Assembly: GCA_003513495.1 (NCBI GenBank)
Contig: DOPM01000058.1
Location: 124,001-188,000, forward strand
Reading direction: 5' to 3'
Origin: Desulfosporosinus sp.
GTDB lineage: Bacteria > Bacillota > Desulfitobacteriia > Desulfitobacteriales > Desulfitobacteriaceae
Length of the DNA stretch: 64,000 bases
Shown: piece after piece, positions 42,931-51,085 of the stretch
Position numbering within the stretch: position 1 is the stretch's first letter
Layout: each line of letters begins with the position of its first letter
Position numbers and translations under genes: made by a program
Notes under the pieces: generated by a model
The model's database searches: none
Told to the model about the DNA's origin: nothing
The model's input: only the letters and a program-made list of their open reading frames with translations

Positions 42931-43760
42931 TGTTTTCAGAAATGAAAATGGAACATAAATTAGAAGAAGCACGGAGTTACCTTGCGGAGCGAGCTCCTTC
43001 ACTGCCTGAACTTGGTATCATCCTGGGTTCGGGGTTAGGTGCCTTTGCAGATTTAGTCGAGGATAGGGTCATCGTTCGTTACAGAGATATTCCGCATTTC
43101 CCAATATCAACAGTTGAGGGGCATGCAGGTCAATTAGTTTTTGGAACGGTTGAAGGTCGATCGGTGGTGGTAATGCAAGGGCGCTTTCACTACTATGAAG
43201 GATATAAAATGCAGGAAGTAACCTTTCCAATTCGGGTGATGCAGGTCTTAGGCGTCAAGGGTCTTGTTGTCACCAATGCTGCGGGTGGAATCAATCCAGA
43301 GTTTCAACCAGGAGATCTAATACTCATCAAAGATCATCTCAACCTCATGGGCGAAAATCCTTTGCGTGGATCAAACCTATCCAATCTAGGCCCGCGTTTT
43401 CCTGACCTAAGCGAGGCATATCATTCTGAGTGGCGCCAAAAGGCGTTAGCCATCATGCAGGACTATGAGATTCGCCCACAAGAAGGGGTGTATGTAGCAA
43501 TGAGCGGCCCTAGCTATGAAACTCCGGCAGAAATTCGCTATTCTCGTTCGGTTGGAGCAGATATGGTTGGCATGAGTACGGTTCCTGAAGTGATTGTTGC
43601 TAATCACGGGGGTATGAAGGTTTTAGGGATATCCTGTATCACCAATATGGCAGCCGGTATACTACCTCAAAAACTAAGTCATACAGAAGTTATGGAGACT
43701 GCTGTACGAGTTGAGAAGAAATTTGTGAACTTTGTACAAGGACTTATGAAGGTGCTTTAG
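42930..43760 (+). CDS. punA: Purine nucleoside phosphorylase
   Basis: A 276-residue trimeric-type (PNP II) enzyme cleaving inosine/guanosine with phosphate. LGIILGSGLGAFADLV, VEGHAGQLVFG, MQGRFHYYEGY, TNAAGGINP, MSGPSYETPAEIR. Its product, (deoxy)ribose-1-phosphate, goes to DeoB next door. Confidence 0.95.
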   Translation: MFSEMKMEHKLEEARSYLAERAPSLPELGIILGSGLGAFADLVEDRVIVRYRDIPHFPISTVEGHAGQLVFGTVEGRSVVVMQGRFHYYEGYKMQEVTFPIRVMQVLGVKGLVVTNAAGGINPEFQPGDLILIKDHLNLMGENPLRGSNLSNLGPRFPDLSEAYHSEWRQKALAIMQDYEIRPQEGVYVAMSGPSYETPAEIRYSRSVGADMVGMSTVPEVIVANHGGMKVLGISCITNMAAGILPQKLSHTEVMETAVRVEKKFVNFVQGLMKVL

Positions 43761-43861
43761 GAAACCTCACGACAAAAGAGGGTGTACATAAAAGTCGGGA
43801 AATTCAAAGAGTGAACTAAGAACTATAACTAAGTGTTAATTGATAGAAAGAGTGATTTCGT

Positions 43862-45163
43862 ATGCGCATGGTAGATCTTATCGAAAAGAAACGGGATGGG
43901 GAACCCCTTTCTAAGCAGGAAATCCACTTTATTATCCAGGGATATGTGCAAGGAGATATTCCCGATTATCAGATGTCGTCTTGGGCGATGGCTGTTTACT
44001 TTCAAGGTATGTCAATTGAGGAAACCGCCGAACTTACCTCAACGATGGCTAAAAGCGGAGAACAACTCGATCTTTCAACACTTGGAGGGCGATTTGTTGA
44101 TAAACACAGTACCGGTGGTGTTGGCGATAAGACCACCTTACTGCTGGGACCCATGGTTGCAGCTTGTGGTGTGCCGGTGGCAAAAATGTCCGGCAGAGGG
44201 CTGGGGCATACCGGCGGAACAATAGATAAGCTTAGTTCTATACCGGGGTTTAGGGTAGAGCTTAGTCAGGAAGAGTTTCTAGAGCAAGTCAAGAAAATCG
44301 GTATAGCTGTTATTGCTCAAACGGGGAACCTTGTCCCAGCCGATAAGAAACTATATGCTCTTCGTGATGTCACCGGAACTGTTAGTTCAATTCCCTTAAT
44401 CGCCTCTTCAGTCATGAGTAAGAAAATTGCAGCCGGAGCCCAGGGGATCGTTTTGGACGTAAAGTACGGCTCGGGAGCCTTTATGAAGACAATTGAAGAT
44501 GCTCGAAGGTTAGCAACGACGATGGTTGATATCGGCAAGGCCTTAGGGCGTCAAACAATTGCCGTATTGAGCAATATGAATGAGCCGTTAGGGCGTGCTG
44601 TAGGGAATAGCCTGGAGATTCTTGAAGTAGCAGATGCCCTGCAGGGTAAGGGGCCAGATGATTTAATAAAAGTATGTCTGGAATTAGGGGCTTGGATGCT
44701 GGTGGCCGGAGACTCGGTACCCGATGTCGATACAGGAAAGAAATGCTTGCTCCAAAGCTTAGAAAGTGGTGCAGCTTGGGATAAATTCCTAAACTTTATA
44801 GCGGCACAGGGAGGAGATGACCAAGCGGTTGTCGATAGACGTTTACAGGTTGCTCCCTGGAGTCTACCAATCCTTGCAGCTGATTCGGGGTATGTGCAAT
44901 CAATTGATGCCCATAAAATAGGGATCTTAGCTATGACCCTCGGAGCAGGTAGAGTTACAAAGGATAGTCCTATTGACTTAGGAACTGGGGTTTTGCTGGT
45001 CAAAAAGACAGGAGAGTGGATTGAAGCGGGAGAACCTCTCTTGCAGCTCTATGGAAGAGATAAGGAATCCTTAGCCGAGGGGCTTCTTCTCGCTCAGGAT
45101 TTAGTTCCCATTGGAAGCGAAACTCCTGAACAGCTTCCTTTGATCGAGGAAGTAATACAGTAA
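43862..45163 (+). CDS. pdp: Pyrimidine-nucleoside phosphorylase
   Basis: A 433-residue thymidine/pyrimidine phosphorylase. Phosphate site KHSTGGVGDKT, then KMSGRGLGHTGGTIDKL, LDVKYGSGAFMKT and the C-terminal domain with MTLGAGR. Follows deoB-pnp, completing a nucleoside salvage set. The 101-nt gap before it shows no terminator. Confidence 0.95.
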   Translation: MRMVDLIEKKRDGEPLSKQEIHFIIQGYVQGDIPDYQMSSWAMAVYFQGMSIEETAELTSTMAKSGEQLDLSTLGGRFVDKHSTGGVGDKTTLLLGPMVAACGVPVAKMSGRGLGHTGGTIDKLSSIPGFRVELSQEEFLEQVKKIGIAVIAQTGNLVPADKKLYALRDVTGTVSSIPLIASSVMSKKIAAGAQGIVLDVKYGSGAFMKTIEDARRLATTMVDIGKALGRQTIAVLSNMNEPLGRAVGNSLEILEVADALQGKGPDDLIKVCLELGAWMLVAGDSVPDVDTGKKCLLQSLESGAAWDKFLNFIAAQGGDDQAVVDRRLQVAPWSLPILAADSGYVQSIDAHKIGILAMTLGAGRVTKDSPIDLGTGVLLVKKTGEWIEAGEPLLQLYGRDKESLAEGLLLAQDLVPIGSETPEQLPLIEEVIQ

Positions 45164-45199
45164 TCGACTCATCCTTGGTTCAATGGACAAGGGTCAATC

Positions 45200-45257
45200 A
45201 TAAAAACCTCCTTTCCACGTATGCATATATTATTGCAACAGGGAAGGAGGTTTTTAT
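45200..45257 (+). promoter_or_regulatory. Inverted repeat covering the ribosome-binding site of the CoA-binding protein gene
   Basis: A 17-nt arm (45200-45216) is the inverse of 45241-45257 with one mismatch. The right arm contains AAGGAGG plus T5 and ends directly at the ATG 45258. It can act as a terminator for pdp and, when formed on the downstream mRNA, would hide the ribosome-binding site. Confidence 0.7.
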
Positions 45258-45755
45258 ATGGCACGTGAGAAAAAAATTTATCCTTTGGCAGGAGGGTTAA
45301 CCACTCAAGATACATATGCCGTGCTAGGGAATACGCAAAAGTTTCAGAAGCATAAACATGCCTGGAAGGTTTGGCGGGCATTGAAAGATTTTGGATGCGT
45401 TGTATATCCCGTTGCAGAGGGCTTAGCTCGCATAGACGGGAGTAAGGTTTATCCAAACTTAGCTCAACTTACAGATAAAGTGACAGTTGTAGTACCCTGT
45501 CTATTGCCTGAAAGCCTTAAATCCTTAGTTCTGGATACTGTTTCCGCAGGATGCAGCAAGATATGGTTCCAAGAACAAACCTGGAGCCAAGACCTTCAAC
45601 AAGAGTGTGACAATGCCGGAGTTGAGGTAATCCGGGGATGTGTGCTGCGGCATAGAATTTATCCATCTAAACTAAGTCTACGCTATTTTAGTCCTTGCTA
45701 TTGGCATGGATTTAGAGATGTTAAAGTACCTATGAAACGTTTTGGTAGGTATTAA
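45258..45755 (+). CDS. CoA-binding domain protein (Rossmann, YccU-like)
   Basis: A 165-residue protein with a CoA_binding_2-like fold: DTYAVLGNTQKFQKHKHAWK, ALKDFGCVVYPVAEGLARID, KVYPNLAQLTDKVTVVVPC, KIWFQEQTWSQDL and AGVEVIRGCVLRHR. Related proteins bind CoA but have no fixed role. ATG 45258 lies at the end of an inverted repeat that contains its ribosome site. Confidence 0.8.
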   Translation: MAREKKIYPLAGGLTTQDTYAVLGNTQKFQKHKHAWKVWRALKDFGCVVYPVAEGLARIDGSKVYPNLAQLTDKVTVVVPCLLPESLKSLVLDTVSAGCSKIWFQEQTWSQDLQQECDNAGVEVIRGCVLRHRIYPSKLSLRYFSPCYWHGFRDVKVPMKRFGRY

Positions 45756-45779
45756 GGAGAGGTATGCAGAAAAGCAGGA

Positions 45780-45823
45780 AAGCAATGGAAGCAAGGGGGG
45801 CGGTTCCCTTGCTTCCATTGCTT
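45780..45823. repeat. Perfect 18-bp stem-loop, no T tract
   Basis: AAGCAATGGAAGCAAGGG (45780-45797) is exactly inverted at 45806-45823, loop GGGCGGTT. No U-run follows, so it is not a typical terminator; a REP-like element or mRNA-stability stem is possible. The rest of the 45756-45955 gap shows no gene. Confidence 0.75.
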
Positions 45824-45955
45824 CCACCCTTTACTTCCCTCAGGTTTCAAAAAAGCCTTTTCACAAAGGTTCTTTGTTATTTTATAGTAGGATTTCAATA
45901 TAATTTACTTTTTCGGGAATAATAAATTCACACTAATTATGAGGGGGGACAAAAG

Positions 45956-47104
45956 ATGCGCAAAGTTTTGGCAATCGTTTTAGCAATGGGTATTGTTCTA
46001 GGAAACCTTGGTTTTTCTAATGTAAAGCCAGTTCAAGGAGTCGAAATTGAGACGGATGCCGCAAGTGCAATTTTGATGGACGCGGTTTCTGGTCGGATTC
46101 TCTACGAAAAAGAATCCCACAAAGAATTAGCACCTGCAAGCGTTACTAAGATTATGACCTTACTAATCGCAGCAGATGCAGTGGCCCAAGAAAAAGTTAA
46201 ATTGACAGATACTGTTACAGCTAGTGAAAATGCCTGTAAATTAGGAGGTTCTCAAATCTACCTCGAACCAGGAGAAACCTTTTCATTAGAGCAGATGTTA
46301 ATTGCCATAGCCGTTGGGTCCGCCAATGATGGCTGTGTCGCAGTCGCTGAACATATTAATGGAACCCATGAAGCGTTTGTAGAAGATATGAACCGTAAAG
46401 CTCAAGAATTAGGGCTGAAGAATACTCATTTTGTCAATGCTTATGGTCTGCCTGCTGAGGGGCATTATACAAGTGCCTATGACTTAGCCGTGATTTCCAG
46501 AGAAGCTCTCAAATATCCCCTGATTCGTAAGTTGACCAGCATTAAGGAATACGACTTACGGGAGGGTAAGTTTAAGCTCTACAATACCAACAAATTATTA
46601 TGGTGGTACCCAGGAGCGGATGGACTTAAAACAGGATGGACTAATGAAGCTAGATATTGCTTGGCTTCAACTGTGGAAAGAAATGGCTTACGATTGATCT
46701 GTGTCGTGATGGGTGTACCCCAAGTTAGAGGACATTTTGCAGAATCTATGAAAATCTACAATTACGGATTTGCAAAATACGAATTTAAACAGTTTGCCCC
46801 CGCTGAGCAAAAGCAAGGGGTAGTTAAGGTTCGTAAAGGAGTCGAAGACGAGATCGTCGCTGTTACGGAAATTGCCTTAGGAGCCACAGTAGAAAAAGGA
46901 AAAGACAAAAATTTCTGGGTTGAGACAAAGCTAAACCCAGAAATCAGTGCACCTGTTGAGAAGGGACAGACATTAGGACAAGTACTCCTTTACCAAAATG
47001 ATCAATTACAAGCCACTGTCAAATTGATAGCCGATCACGGAGTGGCAAGGGCTGGCTTAGTTGATCAGTTGACACGAACTATAAAAGGAGTCTTCAGTTT
47101 CTAG
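45956..47104 (+). CDS. dacF: D-alanyl-D-alanine carboxypeptidase DacF
   Basis: A 382-residue penicillin-binding carboxypeptidase. Signal peptide about 1-29 (VLAIVLAMGIVLGNLGF ... VQG). SxxK is SVTK in LAPASVTKIMTLL, SxN in VGSANDGCVAVAEH, KTG in GLKTGWTNEA, and a C-terminal PBP5-like anchor domain. In Bacillus DacF is forespore-made and shapes cortex cross-linking; the gene lies next to spoIIA, as here, though here the two are convergent. GAGGGGGGAC precedes the ATG. Confidence 0.92.
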   Translation: MRKVLAIVLAMGIVLGNLGFSNVKPVQGVEIETDAASAILMDAVSGRILYEKESHKELAPASVTKIMTLLIAADAVAQEKVKLTDTVTASENACKLGGSQIYLEPGETFSLEQMLIAIAVGSANDGCVAVAEHINGTHEAFVEDMNRKAQELGLKNTHFVNAYGLPAEGHYTSAYDLAVISREALKYPLIRKLTSIKEYDLREGKFKLYNTNKLLWWYPGADGLKTGWTNEARYCLASTVERNGLRLICVVMGVPQVRGHFAESMKIYNYGFAKYEFKQFAPAEQKQGVVKVRKGVEDEIVAVTEIALGATVEKGKDKNFWVETKLNPEISAPVEKGQTLGQVLLYQNDQLQATVKLIADHGVARAGLVDQLTRTIKGVFSF

Positions 47105-47115
47105 CGTTAAGGTGG

Positions 47116-47928
47116 CTAATCCGAGCTAGAGTTTTGATTGTCAAGATCTGAACGATCGTTGATCTCAGATAGTTTACGAATTCTAAGGAGTGCCGCACGT
47201 TCAATGCGAGAAATCTGAACTTGTGAGAGATTAAGCAGGCTGGCGATTTGACTCTGAGTCTTATCTTCAAAGAATCGCATCAAAAGAACACGCTTTTCTC
47301 TTTCAGGCAGCTTGTCCAAGACTTCGTTAAGGGCAATTTTTTCGAACCAACTAGATTCAAGACCCTTTTCTTCAGAGAGTTGATCGAGAACGTAGATGGG
47401 ATCTGAGTCGTCTTGATAAAGCGTATCGTAGATAGAGGTAGGGCTTTGGATAGCTTCAAGAGCTGCGACGATCTCATCCCGATCAACACCTATATTCGCT
47501 GCGATTTCCCCGATGGTCGCGTCCCTACCTAATGAGGCAGATAATTCATCTCGAGCTCGATTCACTTTGTAGACAAGTTCCTTATAGGAACGTGGAACTT
47601 TCACTGGGTGATCATCCCGGAGAAATCGACGTATTTCTCCGATAATCATGGGAACAGCATAGGTTGAGAACTTGACGCCATAGGAGAAGTCAAATTTGTC
47701 GATGGCTTTAATCAGTCCGATTGTTCCAATCTGAAAGAGGTCTTCCAGCTCATAACCTCGATGGGAGAAACGTTGAACTAAGTTAAAAATGAGCTTCAAG
47801 TTGCAATTAATGAGACGTTCGCGGGCCTCGGTATCTCCTTCTTTGGCGGCATGAAGGTATTCCATCATCTCTTTATCAGAGAGTAAAGGAAAATGGGGAA
47901 GATTCATTTCTGAAAGTCGTTGAATCAT
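47116..47928 (-). CDS. sigF: Sporulation sigma factor F
   Basis: A 270-residue sigma-70-type factor, forespore-specific. Region 2 includes LEDLFQIGTIGLIKAIDKFD and FSTYAVPMIIGEIRRFLRDD; region 3 GRDATIGEIAANIGV; region 4 DKTQSQIASLLNLSQVQISR. SigF rather than SigG because spoIIAA and spoIIAB precede it. GGGGGGCG precedes the ATG. Convergent with dacF, 11 nt apart. Confidence 0.96.
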   Translation of the reverse strand: MIQRLSEMNLPHFPLLSDKEMMEYLHAAKEGDTEARERLINCNLKLIFNLVQRFSHRGYELEDLFQIGTIGLIKAIDKFDFSYGVKFSTYAVPMIIGEIRRFLRDDHPVKVPRSYKELVYKVNRARDELSASLGRDATIGEIAANIGVDRDEIVAALEAIQSPTSIYDTLYQDDSDPIYVLDQLSEEKGLESSWFEKIALNEVLDKLPEREKRVLLMRFFEDKTQSQIASLLNLSQVQISRIERAALLRIRKLSEINDRSDLDNQNSSSD

Positions 47929-47939
47929 ATCGCGCCCCC

Positions 47940-48377
47940 CTAATGAGAGGAGATGGGTGTTTGCTTGAAGTGCTTCTTCATGGTGACGATGGTTCCCTCT
48001 TCAAGTGCAGATTTTACTTGAAGTTCGTCCATGAAAGATTGCATGAAGACAAAGCCCAGGCCCATTCGCTCAGGATCCGTACTATACGCAGGTTGCATGG
48101 CTTGCTCTACATTAGAGATCCCGCATCCTTCGTCTTTTACAACAATTGTAAGAAGATTATTGGTAATGTCTAGATCGAGGTAAACAATATTATTTGGGAC
48201 ATTCTGATATCCGTGGATGATTGCATTAGAGACCGCCTCTGAAACCGCAACTTTTAATTCTTCGATGTCATTAAGTGAAAGATCTAGTTGCCCTCCTACA
48301 GAGGCAATAAGTAAACGGGCAAGGCTCACATTTTCAGGGATACTAGAAAATGTGAGGGATATTTGGTTTGATTTCAT
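47940..48377 (-). CDS. spoIIAB: Anti-sigma F factor / kinase SpoIIAB
   Basis: A 145-residue GHKL kinase that holds sigma-F and phosphorylates SpoIIAA. N box EAVSNAIIHGY, G1 box KDEGCGI, G2 box DPERMGLGFVFMQSFMDEL. Starts 2 nt after spoIIAA and is 11 nt from sigF. Confidence 0.96.
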   Translation of the reverse strand: MKSNQISLTFSSIPENVSLARLLIASVGGQLDLSLNDIEELKVAVSEAVSNAIIHGYQNVPNNIVYLDLDITNNLLTIVVKDEGCGISNVEQAMQPAYSTDPERMGLGFVFMQSFMDELQVKSALEEGTIVTMKKHFKQTPISSH

Positions 48378-48379
48378 TA

Positions 48380-48724
48380 TTAAGCTCCCCTTCCTTCCTC
48401 ATAGGCGTGTGCTTCATCTACATAGAAGCTGATGATTTTAGGTAAACCGGACAATTCCATAATCTTATAAATATGAGGGGGCACATTCGTGATTTTAAGT
48501 TTCCCGCCCAAGGGAAGTAATTTCTTGTACCTGCCTAAGATCACGCCCAGTCCAGAACTGTCGACAAACTGAACTCCTTGAAGATTAAGAATAACTGTAC
48601 GAATTCCTCGTTTCTCAATCTCACTATCAATAGCATGTCGTAGAGTAGAAGCAGTGTGCATATCAAGTTCACCATCTAAGCGCAGAAGTAGGGTCAGGCG
48701 TTCTATTTTTTTTTCAAGGTTCAA
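48380..48724 (-). CDS. spoIIAA: Anti-anti-sigma F factor SpoIIAA
   Basis: A 114-residue STAS-domain protein. LDGELDMHTASTLRHAID and the phosphorylatable Ser in FVDSSGLGVILGRY. TTG 48724 is chosen: AGGGGGA lies 6 nt upstream and the length fits the family; an in-frame TTG at 48748 would precede the ribosome site. First gene of the operon. Confidence 0.94.
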   Translation of the reverse strand: MNLEKKIERLTLLLRLDGELDMHTASTLRHAIDSEIEKRGIRTVILNLQGVQFVDSSGLGVILGRYKKLLPLGGKLKITNVPPHIYKIMELSGLPKIISFYVDEAHAYEEGRGA

Positions 48725-48755
48725 GACCATTCCCCCTAATTTTATCAATACTAAT

Positions 48756-48820
48756 GATTTCGCTATAACCCATAATTTTCCTGCTAGGTTTTAGAGAATT
48801 CCTTGGAAAGCTATGTCGAA
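48756..48820 (-). promoter_or_regulatory. Putative spoIIA promoter: sigma-H-like boxes and a 0A box
   Basis: On the minus strand GCAGGAAAA (48784-48776) is followed after 11 nt by AGCGAAATC (48764-48756), a sigma-H -10 with one mismatch. TTCGACA (48820-48814) is an inverted 0A-box core about 30 nt upstream. In Bacillus spoIIA is driven by sigma-H and Spo0A~P. Confidence 0.5.
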
Positions 48821-48918
48821 TTAAGAAGTATTAGACTTTCATGAGCAGCATCACCAAGGGATGGAAAAATAATATTGGGTCCAAGATACTTCACTACGTT
48901 CAGTATGACTTAGTACAG

Positions 48919-48952
48919 TGTCATCCTGAGCGCGAGTGAAGGATCTCATTCC
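48919..48952 (+). repeat. Family-A repeat, partial copy 2
   Basis: TGTCATCCTGAGCGCGAGTG and AAGGATCTCATTCC match the left half of the family-A element. The other half is missing. It lies in the 48725-49044 gap between spoIIAA and spoVAC, which has no other gene. Confidence 0.65.
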
Positions 48953-49044
48953 AGGGCAGAAAGTCTAAAATAAGGAGTATAATTATCCTTATTATGCCAA
49001 ATAATAGAATTTGTATGTGGTTGATACGAAAGGAGGGATTTGGG

Positions 49045-49512
49045 GTGGCTGATCAAACTCTGCGTAAGCCCTCAATCTCTGTTACCCCGGAAAAATATCA
49101 AGCATTAACTCAGCAATATACCCCAAAGCCGACAATTTCTAAAAATGTTGTGAGAGCATTTATTGTCGGAGGAATTATATGTTCCATAGGGCAGCTATTC
49201 ATCAATTTTTTTATTACCCTCGGGATGGTGCGAGTTGAAGCATCTACTGCAGCAACCGCAACCATGATTTTCCTAGGAGCCTTGTTAACAGGCTTGGGAG
49301 TATATGATGAGATTGGAAAGTTTGCCGGCGCAGGTTCAATTGTTCCAGTGACAGGGTTTGCAAATTCCATCGTTGCACCTGCTATGGAATTTAGACGTGA
49401 AGGGTATGTAATGGGTGTTGGGGCAAAATTGTTTACTGTTGCAGGGCCGGTACTAGTGTATGGCATCGCAACGTCGATTGTTGTGGGTTTTGTTTATTTC
49501 TTCTTACACTAG
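49045..49512 (+). CDS. spoVAC: Stage V sporulation protein AC
   Basis: A 155-residue membrane protein with about four helices; FIVGGIICSIGQLFINFF, GLGVYDEIGKFAGAGSIVPV and FANSIVAPAMEF are SpoVAC signatures. It forms the mechanosensitive channel releasing Ca-dipicolinate at germination. GTG 49045 follows AAAGGAGGG. Confidence 0.94.
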   Translation: MADQTLRKPSISVTPEKYQALTQQYTPKPTISKNVVRAFIVGGIICSIGQLFINFFITLGMVRVEASTAATATMIFLGALLTGLGVYDEIGKFAGAGSIVPVTGFANSIVAPAMEFRREGYVMGVGAKLFTVAGPVLVYGIATSIVVGFVYFFLH

Positions 49513-49561
49513 TCGTTGCTCAGTAGGAGTACTCCAACTTATGAATGGGGATGATATAACA

Positions 49562-50569
49562 GTGAACTTGAAACGAGTTGGAAATCAGACTGTGGTATTT
49601 GATAACCCCCCGGTTATCTTATCATCTTATTCCGTGGTAGGTCCAAAGGAAGGCAAAGGTCCTCTCGGAAAAACCTTTGATAAGGTCTGGAACGACGGGC
49701 TCCATGGGGAAAAGTCCTGGGAAGTCGCTGAGAGCAAAATGCTTCAAGAGGCTATGCAAGGGGCAATGAACCAAGCATCTGTCCAAAAGGAAGAAATTGA
49801 TTTTATGTTAGCTGGAGATTTGCTTAATCAGATCATCTCTTCAAATTTTGCAGCGCGTCAAATGGCATTACCCTTTATAGGGTTGTATGGCGCTTGTTCA
49901 ACAATGGCCTTAAGTCTGGCAGTAGGAAGTATGTTAATAGATGGCGGTTTTGCCGAAAAAATTTTAGTAGGGGTTTCTAGTCACCATGATACGGCTGAGC
50001 GTCAATACCGCTTGCCAACGGAGCAAGGTGCTCAAAGGGCTATGAGTGCACAATGGACAGTAACAGGCGCAGGCAGTGTGCTTCTTGGCAGGAGCGGAGA
50101 GGGTCCTCGAGTTACCTCGGCAACCATTGGAAGAGTGATCGATTTTGCTATCAAAGATGTCAACAATATGGGGGCAGCCATGGCCCCCGCAGTGGCTGAT
50201 ACGATCCTAAATCACTGCCAAGATATGCAACTTAAGCCTGTCGACTATAATCTGATAGCTTCGGGAGATCTAGGAGCGATTGGATTATCACTTGCCTGTG
50301 AGCTATTGAAGCAAAGCGGTCTGGATACGGGGACGAGCTTCACGGACTGTGGAGTTATGATTTACGATGAGAGCCAGGATTCACACGCAGGAGCAAGTGG
50401 CTGTGGCTGTTCGTCGGTGGTTTTTGCCGGAGATATTATGCAGAGAATTAAAGCAGGTGAGTTGCAAAAAGTTATGCTGGTAGGGAGCGGTGCCCTTCAT
50501 AGTCCAACCTCCGCACTACAAGGAGAATCTATTCCAGGCATTGGGCACGCAGTGGTTATTGAGGGATAG
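49562..50569 (+). CDS. spoVAD: Stage V sporulation protein AD
   Basis: About 335 residues of thiolase-like (FabH/KAS) fold; SpoVAD binds dipicolinic acid during uptake into the spore. GPKEGKGPLGKTFDKVWNDG, GLYGACSTMALSLAVGSMLI and the C-terminal GSGALHSPTSALQGESIPGI are family signatures. GTG 49562 gives the usual length; ATG 49541 behind AGGAG is an alternative. Confidence 0.92.
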   Translation: MNLKRVGNQTVVFDNPPVILSSYSVVGPKEGKGPLGKTFDKVWNDGLHGEKSWEVAESKMLQEAMQGAMNQASVQKEEIDFMLAGDLLNQIISSNFAARQMALPFIGLYGACSTMALSLAVGSMLIDGGFAEKILVGVSSHHDTAERQYRLPTEQGAQRAMSAQWTVTGAGSVLLGRSGEGPRVTSATIGRVIDFAIKDVNNMGAAMAPAVADTILNHCQDMQLKPVDYNLIASGDLGAIGLSLACELLKQSGLDTGTSFTDCGVMIYDESQDSHAGASGCGCSSVVFAGDIMQRIKAGELQKVMLVGSGALHSPTSALQGESIPGIGHAVVIEG

Positions 50570-50588
50570 AAGAAAGGATCGTAACCGT

Positions 50589-50951
50589 ATGTTTGAGATG
50601 ATTATTCCTGCCTTTATTGTGGGTGGAACAATTTGTGTCATAGGGCAGCTTCTAATGGACCTGACAAAACCGACGTTTACTCCGGCCCATGTCCTAGTTT
50701 CATTCGTCTCTGGGGGAGCAATTCTTGGGGCGTTGGGAGTATACGAACCATTAGTAAAAATCGGAGGGGCAGGCGCAACGATTCCCTTATCAGGATTTGG
50801 CTATACCCTAGCTAAAGGGGCCATGGAGGCAGTTGAAAAGCGTGGAATTTTAGGCGCCTTTTCCGGAGGAGTTGAAGCAACCGCAGTAGGGATCGCAGCG
50901 GCCGTTTTTTTTGGCTATCTAATGTCAGTAGCCTTCAAACCAAAAGGATAA
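50589..50951 (+). CDS. spoVAE: Stage V sporulation protein AE (SpoVAEb type)
   Basis: A 120-residue membrane protein with about four helices, resembling SpoVAC in FIVGGTICVIGQLLMDLTKP and GALGVYEPLVKIGGAGATIP. ATG 50589 follows AAAGGATC. It is a membrane part of the SpoVA channel. Confidence 0.92.
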   Translation: MFEMIIPAFIVGGTICVIGQLLMDLTKPTFTPAHVLVSFVSGGAILGALGVYEPLVKIGGAGATIPLSGFGYTLAKGAMEAVEKRGILGAFSGGVEATAVGIAAAVFFGYLMSVAFKPKG

Positions 50952-50954
50952 CCG

Positions 50955-51075
50955 CTCGAAGCGATGTTCGTTCATTCAACGTTCAGCTTTAGCTGAACGA
51001 TCCCATAGATCTACATTCGAACCACGAACCACGAATATCGAACCACGAACCACGAATATCGAACCACGAATAGGG
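50955..51075. repeat. Family-B repeat cluster with a 21-bp tandem repeat
   Basis: GTTCAGCTTTAGCTGAAC forms a small hairpin (about 50980-50998). From 51016 the unit ATCGAACCACGAACCACGAA runs about 2.7 times to 51071, ending at the spoVAF ribosome site. Confidence 0.75.
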
Positions 51076-51085
51076 GGTGCATGTA

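Noticed and set aside
48978..48983. TATAAT as sigma-A promoter of spoVAC
   Set aside because: No -35 element at 16-18 nt; the segment is part of a small AATAAGGA/TCCTTATT inverted repeat. The expected sigma-G motif was not found either.
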